Shown: positions 37,920 through 47,182 of the stretch, piece by piece | How positions within the stretch are numbered: the first letter of the stretch is position 1 | Layout of the letters: the number at the start of each line of letters is the position of its first letter | Assembly: GCA_025056565.1 (NCBI GenBank) | Contig: JANWWA010000002.1 | Location: 62,001-126,000, forward strand | Origin: Chloroherpetonaceae bacterium | GTDB lineage: Bacteria > Bacteroidota > Chlorobiia > Chlorobiales > Thermochlorobacteraceae | DNA length: 64,000 nt | Reading direction: 5' to 3' | Notes under the pieces: model-generated | What the model was told of the DNA's origin: nothing | Database searches by the model: none | The model's input: only the letters and a program-made list of their open reading frames with translations | Translations under genes and position numbers: made by a program

Positions 37920-39041
37920 ATGCCGAGAGAGAAGTGGTCAGAAGCAGAGCGGCTGGCACAAGATGAACGCTATATGCGTGAGTGCTTCCAATTGGCTCGA
38001 CGAGGCGTAGGCAAGGTCAGCCCGAATCCAATGGTCGGAGCGGTGCTGGTGCATCAAGGTAAGGTGATTGGGCGGGGGTGGCACAAAGTCTTTGGCGGTC
38101 CACACGCCGAAGTGAACGCTATTCAATCAGTGAAAGACCCCACGCTTTTGCAAGCCGCGACGCTTTATGTCAATCTTGAGCCGTGTGCACACTACGGAAA
38201 AACACCACCCTGCACAGACCTTATTATTGAGAAGAAAATTCCGCGCGTGGTGGTTGGCTGCAAAGACCCTTACAAGAAAGTCTCAGGTCGGGGTATTAAA
38301 AAACTGAGAGAAGCAGGAATTGAGGTAACAGTAGATGTCCTCAAAGAGGAAGCCGAGCAGCTCAATGAAGCTTTTATCAAATACCATACTCAGGGCATTC
38401 CCTTCGTGGCTCTCAAGCTCGCACAAAGCCTTGACGGAAAAATCGCAACCAAAACCAAAGAATCAAGGTGGATTACAAGTGAAGCAGCTCGCGCATATGC
38501 TCATCAGCTTCGCGCTGAACATGACGCAGTGATGATTGGGACTGGCACTGCCTTAGCAGATAATCCATTGCTTACAGTGCGTGCGGTCAAGGGGCGAAAC
38601 CCCATCCGCATTTTGCTAGACCGCAAGTTGCGTGTCCCACTTCACGCTAATCTTTTTAACCAAGATGCAAAAACGATTCTTTTTACTTCCAAAGTGAACC
38701 GCAAGCACCCCAAAATCGATGCACTAAATCGTCAAGGCGTAGCAACCCGATTTGTGGCGGAAAAAAATGATGAGTTAAGCCTTGTGCAAGTAATGGAAGC
38801 GCTCTATGAAGAAAAAGTGCTCTCGGTGCTGGTCGAAGGTGGAGCTAAGCTCTTTGCATCGCTTATACGCGCTCAGCTCTGCGATAAACTCTACCTCTTC
38901 ATCGCTCCTAAAATTCTCGGTGCCGATGCGCTCTCGAGCATCGGGCAGCTTAACCTTAGACACCTCGACGAGAGCGTAAAATTGCGCAACCTGTCGCTGA
39001 AAATCTTGGAAGAGACAGTGCTCTTGGAGGGATACTTTTGA
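37920..39041 (+). CDS. ribD: Bifunctional diaminohydroxyphosphoribosylaminopyrimidine deaminase / reductase
   Basis: Second and third steps of riboflavin synthesis. The N-terminal deaminase domain has zinc ligands His62 with Glu64 (PHAEVNAI), Cys89 and Cys98 (LEPCAHYGKTPPC). The C-terminal reductase domain shows KLAQSLDGKIAT, SRWITSEAARAYAHQLRAEH and GTGTALADNPLLTVR, then VLVEGGAKLFASLI. At 373 residues it is complete. It is not next to ribE, which lies on the other strand at about 50 kb. I see no FMN riboswitch in the 55 bp upstream. Confidence 0.96.
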   Translation: MPREKWSEAERLAQDERYMRECFQLARRGVGKVSPNPMVGAVLVHQGKVIGRGWHKVFGGPHAEVNAIQSVKDPTLLQAATLYVNLEPCAHYGKTPPCTDLIIEKKIPRVVVGCKDPYKKVSGRGIKKLREAGIEVTVDVLKEEAEQLNEAFIKYHTQGIPFVALKLAQSLDGKIATKTKESRWITSEAARAYAHQLRAEHDAVMIGTGTALADNPLLTVRAVKGRNPIRILLDRKLRVPLHANLFNQDAKTILFTSKVNRKHPKIDALNRQGVATRFVAEKNDELSLVQVMEALYEEKVLSVLVEGGAKLFASLIRAQLCDKLYLFIAPKILGADALSSIGQLNLRHLDESVKLRNLSLKILEETVLLEGYF

Positions 39042-39220
39042 GTCTATCTGCCCCCGGCTAAGAAGAGCGAATAGGCCTTTTGTAGCTTGAAAACCCTTAA
39101 AAGCGGCGTGTAGCTGCTTCCCCATCAAGCGAGACGCCCAAGACCCAGTGATGCGTGAAAATTCACAAAAAAGTAGCATTTTTGGGCTAAGCAATGCCTT
39201 AACCCTAAACCAGTGGTGCT

Positions 39221-41500
39221 ATGCCAGCCTTTTCTTTTGACCCGACATCTCGTGCAACTCGAACAGAGCAATATCTTGCTTACCTAAGAGCAATGTCCAA
39301 TCTGGAGAAGGAAGAGCAAGCTCAAAAAGCACTGACAGATTGGTATCAGCAGCGCTTAGAGCAGGCTCAATCACTACTGCAAAGCGACGATAGCCAAGCG
39401 CGCCAGTTAGGCGACGCAATGAAGCGAGCACAAGCAGCGGTGATAGGTGAGCTAAACGATAAAGTATGGGAAAGTGCAACCGCCTTAGGAAGGCATAGCA
39501 CTATCTGGACTGAGAATGCAGCGGCTTTGGACTGGGTTTATGCATTCAACTTAGACCAAGAGCATTGCAAGCGCTTCGAAGTCCGAGATATGCAACTTCT
39601 CTATCGCATCTCAACAGCAGAAGAATACCTTGCCAAGCGCATTGAGCAAGCAATGCAGCACTACTCAAAAGGTCTAAGTGATTATGACCTTTACGACTTA
39701 GCGCTAAAGCGTATGGAAGAAGTGTTGGAGAAAAGACCAAACGAATACACGCTTTGGCATCGGGTAGGGCTGATATACCTGTATGTGCCTAACCTATTCA
39801 ATCCAGAGAAGGCAAAAGAGGCGCTTTGCAAAGCAGCAGACCTTGCAGAGAAAGAAGAAGATACGTTAGCATTGCCGCTGTTACGCGTCTTCTACGGTGA
39901 AGAATTGAGCTTCCAAGACGCCGTGCGCGCTGCGGCATCGGATGCGTATTTCCATTCAGCGGTGGTAAGCTACGTGTTGGGTGACTACAACGCTATGAGC
40001 CAGATGGCGCTAAGAGCCTATCAACTCTCGCCCAAATTCTTAGAGGCAGGTTTTCTTTCTGCCAAAGGCTATGCGCTAACCAAGAAGGATAGCGATGCAA
40101 TTGACCTGCTGCGGCGTGTGCTTGAGGTTGAACCTTTTTATGCCATCAAGACTGCAGCAGATTATGACCTCATAATGCGCCCTGCGATCTTGGACTACTT
40201 GCACCAGCTTTTGACCGAAGCCGATGCAAAAACAAGAGAACTGCTAAAGAAATGCCGTGAAATGATGGTCAGCGATAGTGAAGCGGCACCAATTTTAGAC
40301 GAACTCGAAAAGCGCGCTGAGATGAAGAACTACTTCAATCTGCGCGACATTCAAAATGAGGTGCGTCGAGAACGCCGCTGGCGACTTTTGCCCACCAGTT
40401 TTCGCTTGCAAAAGAACCTGTCAGGTCACGCCCTACGTATCAACGCAATGGTCTTTAGCCCGAATGGGCGGCAGTTGGCTTCGGCAAGCTGGAAAACCAT
40501 TATCACCGATACCCGCACTGGCGAGCAACTGCAAACTTTGATGGAAGAATCAGCCAGAAACTATGTCTATGCCTTAGCCTACAGTCCAGACGGAAAAATC
40601 CTTGCAACAGCGGGCAGTACCCACGTCATTCGGCTTTGGAATGCAGAGACGGGACAAGAAATCAAAAAATTAGAGGGACATAGTCGCGCTGTACACACAG
40701 TAGCATTCAGCCCAGATGGTAAGCTCTTGGCGTCGGGTAGTGCCGATAAGACAGTCAAAATTTGGGACGTGGCAAAAGGCAAAGAAGTAAAAACGCTAAA
40801 AGGACACACGGATACGGTCAATAAGGTCGTCTTCAGCCCCGACGGCAAGCAACTTGCCTCTGCCAGTGCCGATAAAACCATAAAGCTTTGGAGCGTTAAA
40901 ACCGCTGCCAAACCCAAAACACTAACGGGGCACACGCACAGTGTAACCTCTATTGAATACAGTCCTTCTGGTGAGATGCTGGCGTCAGGCAGTTGGGATA
41001 AAACGATTCGCCTGTGGGAGATACCCTCTGGCAAAGAGCTGCGGGTGTTACAAGGACACGAAAGCGGCATCGAATCCGTGCAGTTTGCCAGAGACGGTCG
41101 CTCACTGACAAGCACCTCATACAACCGCATTTCTAAACAGTGCCAAATTAAGCTGTGGGATGTGCACACTGGTGCACAAATTGACCAGAGTGAAGGGCGC
41201 TTCTACGCTGTAACACTCAGTGCCGATGGCAACGGCTTGGCGGTGGCAACGGGCGAGAAAACAATTAAACTTTCTACTGCACCGATGCTGTCGCTCGAAT
41301 CCTTTGTAGAGTTGGAGAGACGCTACAAGGAAGGCGCAACGAATTTAGACCGCCGCAAAGGGCCTCGCCGTGAGCGAGAAGAACGGCGCAAGGTAAATAT
41401 CCCAGTGGCTGTCGAGCGGCGCAAGGCAAATCGCACGCCAGGCGCAAAAGGTCCAGACCGGCGCACAACCAGCGATGATTTGGATATTCCATTCTTGTAA
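39221..41500 (+). CDS. TPR/WD40 repeat protein with Arg-rich tail
   Basis: 759 residues. The N-terminal 370 residues are helical, with TPR-like spacing. Seven WD40-type repeats follow (about 395-690), several ending in the classical GHxxxV...IxLWD pattern (for example DKTVKIWDVAKG, DKTIKLWSVKT, DKTIRLWEIPSG); seven would close one beta-propeller. The last 70 residues are rich in Arg-Arg pairs (DRRKGPRREREERRK, then VERRKANRT and PDRRT). No catalytic domain is visible. A scaffold or cytoplasmic adaptor is the likely role. The 180 bp upstream hold no gene. Confidence 0.88.
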   Translation: MPAFSFDPTSRATRTEQYLAYLRAMSNLEKEEQAQKALTDWYQQRLEQAQSLLQSDDSQARQLGDAMKRAQAAVIGELNDKVWESATALGRHSTIWTENAAALDWVYAFNLDQEHCKRFEVRDMQLLYRISTAEEYLAKRIEQAMQHYSKGLSDYDLYDLALKRMEEVLEKRPNEYTLWHRVGLIYLYVPNLFNPEKAKEALCKAADLAEKEEDTLALPLLRVFYGEELSFQDAVRAAASDAYFHSAVVSYVLGDYNAMSQMALRAYQLSPKFLEAGFLSAKGYALTKKDSDAIDLLRRVLEVEPFYAIKTAADYDLIMRPAILDYLHQLLTEADAKTRELLKKCREMMVSDSEAAPILDELEKRAEMKNYFNLRDIQNEVRRERRWRLLPTSFRLQKNLSGHALRINAMVFSPNGRQLASASWKTIITDTRTGEQLQTLMEESARNYVYALAYSPDGKILATAGSTHVIRLWNAETGQEIKKLEGHSRAVHTVAFSPDGKLLASGSADKTVKIWDVAKGKEVKTLKGHTDTVNKVVFSPDGKQLASASADKTIKLWSVKTAAKPKTLTGHTHSVTSIEYSPSGEMLASGSWDKTIRLWEIPSGKELRVLQGHESGIESVQFARDGRSLTSTSYNRISKQCQIKLWDVHTGAQIDQSEGRFYAVTLSADGNGLAVATGEKTIKLSTAPMLSLESFVELERRYKEGATNLDRRKGPRREREERRKVNIPVAVERRKANRTPGAKGPDRRTTSDDLDIPFL

Positions 41501-41562
41501 CCGAAGTCAAGTGTTCTGCAAGCGTGACAGGCACTTCACTAGCGATTCGCAGCGAAGCGGCT

Positions 41563-42378
41563 TTACCCCTCATGTCGCACGCTGGTGTAGGGGCGAATGA
41601 ACTGACGCTTGCTGGGAGCTTCAAAGAATTGCAAGATTTCTTGCCGCTCTGGGGAGTCGGGCACTTCAGTCTTCACGCGTTCAATTGCGTTGCGCAGCAA
41701 TAAGCCAGACTGGAAGATAATGCGGTAACAGTCACGCATCGCATTAATTTGTGCTGAACTGAAATTGCGTCGCCGCAGCCCGACGACATTGATGCCCTCG
41801 AAGCGCGCAGGCACTCCATCAGCTGTTACAAATGGTGGCACATCGTGCACCACCTTGGCCGCTCCACCAATCATGGCGTGCTTACCGATGCGCGTAAATT
41901 GATGCACTACGGAGCCGCCACCCAGAAAAGCGTATTCGTCGACAACCACATGACCGCCAAACTGCACTGCGTTGGCGACAATCACATTGTCACCAATCAC
42001 ACAGTCGTGTGCGACATGAACATATGCCATCAAGAAGCAATGTGAGCCAATCACGGTTTTGCCAAGCGCAATAGTGCCACGATGAAGCGTGGCGCACTCG
42101 CGAATGGTTGTATGGTCGCCGACAACAAGCAAAGTTTTTTCACCAAAAAATTTGAGGTCTTGTGGGATGGCTGCAATTACGGCGTTAGGAAAAATGCGGC
42201 AGTATTTTCCAATGCGTGCGCCGCTGTAGATAACGACATGGTGACCGACTTCAGTGCCTTCACCAATTTCTACATCATCTTCTATCACAGAGTATGCACC
42301 GACTTTCACGCCATTGCCGAGCTTTGCACCTGCACTAACAATAGCTGTCGGATGAATGTCCACTTCCGCAACGCTCAT
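41563..42378 (-). CDS. lpxA: UDP-N-acetylglucosamine acyltransferase (LpxA)
   Basis: First committed step of lipid A synthesis: transfer of a 3-hydroxyacyl chain from ACP to UDP-GlcNAc. The 271-residue protein starts with left-handed beta-helix hexapeptides (IHPTAIVSAGAKLGNGVKVG) and holds the catalytic His124 in VHVAHDCVIGDNV. The C-terminal helical region (about 185 on, VVGLRRRNFSSAQINAMRDCY) is characteristic and excludes generic hexapeptide acetyltransferases. The ATG overlaps the stop of the 2OG-oxygenase gene by 4 bases (ATGA). It is the last gene of the minus-strand run beginning with the porV-like gene, and it is convergent with the WD40 gene. Confidence 0.96.
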   Translation of the reverse strand: MSVAEVDIHPTAIVSAGAKLGNGVKVGAYSVIEDDVEIGEGTEVGHHVVIYSGARIGKYCRIFPNAVIAAIPQDLKFFGEKTLLVVGDHTTIRECATLHRGTIALGKTVIGSHCFLMAYVHVAHDCVIGDNVIVANAVQFGGHVVVDEYAFLGGGSVVHQFTRIGKHAMIGGAAKVVHDVPPFVTADGVPARFEGINVVGLRRRNFSSAQINAMRDCYRIIFQSGLLLRNAIERVKTEVPDSPERQEILQFFEAPSKRQFIRPYTSVRHEG

Positions 42379-43235
42379 TCTGCCTTTTCTTTGTTTCGCG
42401 TTTTCAAGGCAAAGAAGGTGCGGTTGTAAAGCTCAATAAGCCCAAGATTCTTGAGCTGACGCTTGATGAAGTTCTTGGTGTGCTCTTTCACCAGAGTTTG
42501 TGCCTTCTTTGTGAAAGGTTCATTGGGGCGAGTGCGGAAGGTCGTATCATGGTATTTAATCTCTTTCGGTGCAGGTGTATAGTAGTAAGCGTAAAACGAC
42601 TTGCGTGATTCATGCGCTGGCACGCTGATTTTAGAGTAGCCGTGATAGGATCTATCGTTGGTCTCAAAGATCACGCAGCGATTGAAAATAGGCAGGTAAG
42701 CAGCACCACAGGCTGTAAGGTGTTCGTCCCAAAGCTCCAGCTGGCCGCCGTAGTCTTCTTTCCAAAATTTGTTAAGGAAAATCAGCACATTGATGCGACG
42801 ATGCAGTGGCTCAGTAGGGTGAATGTTGAAATCAATATGCAGGTCTAAGTAGCTGCCATTGCCCCCTTGATGCGTACCTGCACCCAAAGGTCCTTCACAA
42901 GTAGTGAGGTTGCTGATACCAGTGAGCGTTTCCAAAAAACGAAGAAAAGTGGGACTGAAGAGTTCTGCACGCAACTCACGGAAAATCGGATGATACTGCT
43001 CAAACTGACTGTCCTCTGCCTTGCGCTCGTTGAGACCGTCGTAGTGTGTTTTCATCTGTGAGAGCTTGGGGAAATGCTCATAAAGCATCGTTGCAACGGA
43101 CTCGTCCAAAAAGCCATCAATTGCGATATGCGGATAAGGATGAGCTGTATCATAACGCCGCTTCAAATTCAAAAGCGTCTCAGGTTCGAGCCACTTTGGC
43201 TGAATCAGGCGTAGCGTCTCTGTAGCGATAGCCAT
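42375..43235 (-). CDS. 2-oxoglutarate-Fe(II) dioxygenase (prolyl-hydroxylase-like)
   Basis: 286 residues with the double-stranded beta-helix signature of 2OG-Fe(II) oxygenases. The iron ligands are His and Asp in YLDLHIDFNIH and a distal His in SYHGYSKI; the 2OG-binding Arg is in SRKSFYAYYY. The motif RINVLIFLNKFW followed by YGGQLELW is shared with prolyl-hydroxylase-type (P4Hc) members found in bacterial envelope and glycan loci. The substrate is not known. It starts 32 bp after the DUF2723 gene and overlaps lpxA by 4 bp. Confidence 0.82.
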   Translation of the reverse strand: MAIATETLRLIQPKWLEPETLLNLKRRYDTAHPYPHIAIDGFLDESVATMLYEHFPKLSQMKTHYDGLNERKAEDSQFEQYHPIFRELRAELFSPTFLRFLETLTGISNLTTCEGPLGAGTHQGGNGSYLDLHIDFNIHPTEPLHRRINVLIFLNKFWKEDYGGQLELWDEHLTACGAAYLPIFNRCVIFETNDRSYHGYSKISVPAHESRKSFYAYYYTPAPKEIKYHDTTFRTRPNEPFTKKAQTLVKEHTKNFIKRQLKNLGLIELYNRTFFALKTRNKEKAE

Positions 43236-43266
43236 AGCGGTAATAGGTTAGAGTTACAACACGCTG

Positions 43267-46056
43267 TCAATTTAATTTTTCTTTCTGCAAAACTGAACTA
43301 TCAACCGCTTGCATACCAGCGGCTAAGCGCCTAAGTTCCTCTACTTCTTGCTTTAGCTGCGGGTCATTCGGATAGAGGCTAGCAAGCTGCTGGTAAATTG
43401 GCAAGGCTTTTTGGTATTCACCAAGTGAGCGGTAGGCTTGTGCAAGGTAAAAATTCGGCAGCGGGTCTTGTGGATACTTAATCATCATTGCTTGCACCTC
43501 GCGCTCCATTTTGCTCATTAGGTTCATTGCTTTGTCTTTGGCGCCTGCAGCCGCATACATGCGAATCGCGGCTTGCGTAAGGCGGTAGTCTGCGTCTTGC
43601 TCGGAGTCCAGTAGCGTCGACTCAGCTCTGTCCAAGATAGCAATCACAAGCTCACGGTTAGGTACTTCTCTCACCGTGCCATCTTTCTCACGAATGCGAC
43701 TTGTGCCGTTAAGGTCGCTCGCATACTCCGATGCCAGACGCAGAAAGACATTTTTGTAGTTGCTGACCAAGCGGCGCGTGTTTTCATCGTAATAAACACT
43801 CGGATTGTTCAGGTTGGTGTAGCGAAAAACATTCATCAGCTTATCATACATAATCTCCGTGTCTATCACACCATAGCCTTCTGACTTAATCGGCACGACG
43901 CGATAGGCAAAGCCGTCCATACGCAAGTATTCGTCAATGCCAATGCGGTTCGATTCACTGACCGTCATTGCAAAGTAAATCGGGCGTGTCCAGATGTTAT
44001 TGGTGATAACTTCATAGACCACACGGTCTTGTGCGCGAATGTAGCCCTGATTGTTAGGACCTTGCAGGACAGGCTGCATTGTCCAGCGAATCGTATCCAC
44101 AATTGTGTAATTGCCTTTTAGATTTGGAATCGTGCCGCGCTCACGTCCTTCATAATAAGCTTTGAATTCGCCCCGCTTAACTTCGTCGGGCACAGGGAGC
44201 ACAACTTCTCTTGTGCGCCAAGGCTCATAGCCAAAGTCCTTTGAATTCAACTCACGGTCAGAGATGTTCATTTTAACTTTCTTCGCACCACGAGGCTCTT
44301 CGTTTTTTAACTGCCACACATGCCAATCCGTGTTGGCTAAACTGAGGTTGCAGACGCGCACATCTTGACGAATGCCATAAACCTCCTGCAAACACCAGAG
44401 TGGAAAGGTGTCGTTGTCACCATTAGTGAAGAGCACTGCATCTTTGTCGCAGCTCATCAGGAGATTGTAGGCATAGTCATAAGGCACGTAGTTGCCAGAG
44501 CGGTCGTGCGTGTGGTAGTTGACACGCAGCATATTACCGTTAATGAATATGAGACCGAATGCACACGCTGCAACGGCGCCAGCCGTGAGCTTAGGTTCTT
44601 CCTTGATGCTTTCGCGTAGGGTCTCAAAGAGTGCATCAATGCCAATACCGACCCAGATAGCAAAAGCAAAGAAACTACCCACATAGACATAGTCGCGCTC
44701 GCGTGGTTGCGGTTCGGGTGGGTTAGTGTAGATGTTAATGAAAACACCGGTCAGCAAAAGCAGCGCGACAACCATCAACGCCATCTGCCAGTTGCGCCTA
44801 AAGTGGTAGATTGCACCGAAAATGCCCACTGCGAAAGGAATACCCCAGAGCTTTGACCAATCTACACCGTCATCTTGTTCATCACCAGCGCGCCCGATGA
44901 ACTGCCAGCCAAAATAACGCAGGTAAAGATGCGCCACTTGATACTTGATGAAAAAATCAAAGTCGCTACTATACTTCTGGTAGTTGCGCTGATGCTCTGG
45001 GTCATTTGACCAGCGGCGTTTGAACAAAGGATAATCGCCGTATTGCTCACGGTTGAGGTAGGAGAAGAGCTTCTCAAATGTAGCAGGCGCATTTTCGTTG
45101 ATAGGTGGCTTAGCTTGCGCGCGCAGCATAATGAGCGTCATTGAACTGTAACCAATGATAATGAGCATGAGCGCGGTGGCAACCAGATTGGCTAAGCGCA
45201 TTTTGTTTTGATAGGTGTAGTAGACGGCATAAATGAGTGCGGCAACAATTAGCACGCCGACAAGGGGGGACGTGTCGCGCATCAGTTGCGGGAGCTTTTG
45301 CACAATGCCCGGATAGATGACAAGGAACATAAGCGACGAGACCACAACCAAAATCGCAAAGCCCTTGATAGAAAATTCGTAGCGACGGAAGTAGTAAATG
45401 AGCGCCAGCGCAAAAAATGCTAAGAGCGCTTGCAAATGCACGCCCAGTGCAATGCCGAAAGCATATGCAATCAAAAGAAGCCACCTATCGCCTGTTTCTG
45501 TATCGGCATATTCGTACCAGCGCAGCATCAGCCAGACCACAACCGTGTTGAGAAACATTGAGGATGCATACACTTCGGCTTCCACCGCATTGAACCAAAA
45601 ACTATCGGAAAATGCAAGAGTAAGCGCAGCAACCACACCTGCACCGTAGGCGGAGATTTTCTCCGGCAGTGTCCAGCTATCAGGGTCTGTGCCACGATAA
45701 ATGCGAATGAGGCGAATGGTAATAAGGTAGGTCAGCATCACCGCCAGTGATGCGGCAATCGTGCTGATAAGATTAACGCGCAGGCCAATGTCTTCAATAA
45801 AAGGCAGAAGAATGATAAAGACCCTACCTAAGAGTGTAAAAATAGGCGTCCCTGGCGGATGTGGCACACCCAAGGTGTTTGCAACAGCAATAAACTCGCC
45901 ACAATCCCAAAAAGAGAAAGTCGGCGCAACAGTGAGCAGATAGACAAACTGCGCTACGGCATAGACCCCGATAGCAATGTAAGCATTGAGTTTGCGATGT
46001 GTGAGCATCGGACGAGTTGAAATGGTTTCAGAGGAAGAGAGATTCGGCGATTTCAT
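43267..46056 (-). CDS. DUF2723 multi-membrane-span protein (putative O-mannosyltransferase-like) with TPR tail
   Basis: About 929 residues. The DUF2723 signature follows the first membrane helix: APTFSFWDCGEFIAVANTLG and the following HPPGTPIFTLLGR. At least 12 hydrophobic segments fill residues 20-430, as in GT-C transferases. A large non-membrane region follows, and the C-terminal about 150 residues contain TPR-like repeats (YLAQAYRSLGEYQKALPIYQ). The human homologue TMEM260 is a protein O-mannosyltransferase, so protein O-glycosylation is a reasonable but unproven role. I choose ATG 46056, which overlaps hemW by 29 bp; a TTG 6 bp earlier is possible. Confidence 0.88.
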   Translation of the reverse strand: MKSPNLSSSETISTRPMLTHRKLNAYIAIGVYAVAQFVYLLTVAPTFSFWDCGEFIAVANTLGVPHPPGTPIFTLLGRVFIILLPFIEDIGLRVNLISTIAASLAVMLTYLITIRLIRIYRGTDPDSWTLPEKISAYGAGVVAALTLAFSDSFWFNAVEAEVYASSMFLNTVVVWLMLRWYEYADTETGDRWLLLIAYAFGIALGVHLQALLAFFALALIYYFRRYEFSIKGFAILVVVSSLMFLVIYPGIVQKLPQLMRDTSPLVGVLIVAALIYAVYYTYQNKMRLANLVATALMLIIIGYSSMTLIMLRAQAKPPINENAPATFEKLFSYLNREQYGDYPLFKRRWSNDPEHQRNYQKYSSDFDFFIKYQVAHLYLRYFGWQFIGRAGDEQDDGVDWSKLWGIPFAVGIFGAIYHFRRNWQMALMVVALLLLTGVFINIYTNPPEPQPRERDYVYVGSFFAFAIWVGIGIDALFETLRESIKEEPKLTAGAVAACAFGLIFINGNMLRVNYHTHDRSGNYVPYDYAYNLLMSCDKDAVLFTNGDNDTFPLWCLQEVYGIRQDVRVCNLSLANTDWHVWQLKNEEPRGAKKVKMNISDRELNSKDFGYEPWRTREVVLPVPDEVKRGEFKAYYEGRERGTIPNLKGNYTIVDTIRWTMQPVLQGPNNQGYIRAQDRVVYEVITNNIWTRPIYFAMTVSESNRIGIDEYLRMDGFAYRVVPIKSEGYGVIDTEIMYDKLMNVFRYTNLNNPSVYYDENTRRLVSNYKNVFLRLASEYASDLNGTSRIREKDGTVREVPNRELVIAILDRAESTLLDSEQDADYRLTQAAIRMYAAAGAKDKAMNLMSKMEREVQAMMIKYPQDPLPNFYLAQAYRSLGEYQKALPIYQQLASLYPNDPQLKQEVEELRRLAAGMQAVDSSVLQKEKLN

Positions 46057-47182
46057 CAGCAAGTGTGAATCCTTTGTCGGTCAGTTTAATGATGTCGCCC
46101 GCAGGCGACCGTTCTTGCAGCAAAAGCCCAGAAGCGACAAAAGTTGAAACCTTCTCTTCATACTGTTTTAGAAGTTGAGCTTGCAAGTTACGAAACTTTT
46201 TTGCCAATTCCGAGAGATTAATGCCCTTCTCCTGCCGCAAACCTAAAAGCACAGTTTCATTGAAGATATCTTTTTCAGTAAGCGTTTCTTGGAAAAGCAG
46301 CGCATCTGTAGGCGAAGCAAGGTAGGTGTTCAGACTCGCCACATTTGCAAAGCGCACCTCACCACGCTCAGTCTTCACAAAAGAGTGCGCCGCAGGACCG
46401 AAGCCCAAATAAGGCACGCGATTCCAATACGATGAATTGTGTTGCGACTGAAAATGAGGCTGGGCAAAATTAGAGACCTCGTAGTGCACATAACCATATT
46501 GGCGCAGCACGTGCATTGTGAGCAGAAACATATCCGCTTGCAAAGAATCCAGCGGGGGTTGGCGCTTGCCCTGCTTGATGAGCTTACTGAGCAGCGTGCG
46601 TGGCTCAATCGTGAGCGAATAGGTAGAAAGGTGCGGCAATTCAAAAGAGAGTGCAGTGCGCAGTTCGCTCTCCCAATCCGTCAGCGATTCATTCTCGACA
46701 CCAAAAATGAGGTCTATGCTGACATTCTGGAAGTGTCGCTTAGCACATTCTACGGCTGCCTGACTTTTTTCGGCGGTGTGTGTCCTCGAGAGCCAATGCA
46801 GTTTCTCTGACTTGAAGGACTGAATGCCCAAACTGAGTCGATTGATACCGATGTTCGCAAGGTCTTTTAGATACGCGTCGGTAATATCCTCTGGATTTGC
46901 CTCAAGCGAGATTTCCAGTGAGGAAGCCAGCCGATAATGCTGCTCAGCGTTTTTGAGAATAGACTCAAGCTGTGCAGCGGTTAGCAGCGAAGGCGTGCCG
47001 CCACCGAAGTAAATGGTGTCAACGATTTCATCTTGGAAAAGCTCAGCACGGGCGACGACTTCCACTGAAAGGGCGTCCAAAAACTGCTCTATGAGACGCG
47101 TGTTCGTCGTGAAATAGAAGTCGCAATAGTTGCAGCGGCGCCGACAAAACGGAATATGGAAATAGAGTCCTGCCACCGTCAA
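46028..47182 (-). CDS. hemW: HemW-like radical SAM haem chaperone
   Basis: 384 residues. The radical SAM cluster motif C-x3-C-x2-C is seen at Cys13, Cys17 and Cys20 (PFCRRRCNYCDFYF). TIYFGGGTPSLL and GINRLSLGIQSFKSEKL are conserved, and the C-terminal winged helix with LTDKGFTLADEI fits HemW. It is shorter than HemN (about 450 residues) and lacks HemN's N-terminal extension, so haem trafficking is more likely than oxygen-independent coproporphyrinogen oxidation. The start is TTG 47182, overlapping the upstream stop as TTGA, or GTG 47176. Confidence 0.9.
   Translation of the reverse strand: MTVAGLYFHIPFCRRRCNYCDFYFTTNTRLIEQFLDALSVEVVARAELFQDEIVDTIYFGGGTPSLLTAAQLESILKNAEQHYRLASSLEISLEANPEDITDAYLKDLANIGINRLSLGIQSFKSEKLHWLSRTHTAEKSQAAVECAKRHFQNVSIDLIFGVENESLTDWESELRTALSFELPHLSTYSLTIEPRTLLSKLIKQGKRQPPLDSLQADMFLLTMHVLRQYGYVHYEVSNFAQPHFQSQHNSSYWNRVPYLGFGPAAHSFVKTERGEVRFANVASLNTYLASPTDALLFQETLTEKDIFNETVLLGLRQEKGINLSELAKKFRNLQAQLLKQYEEKVSTFVASGLLLQERSPAGDIIKLTDKGFTLADEIAESLFL

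Noticed and set aside
41501-41562. Possible terminator between the convergent WD40 gene and lpxA
   Set aside because: Only a five-base AAGTG/CACTT pair with a long loop and no T-run was found.
45110-45484. 124-residue ORF rich in Cys and His
   Set aside because: It lies in another frame of DUF2723. The Cys-rich look comes from codon shadowing of Leu/Ala-rich membrane helices.
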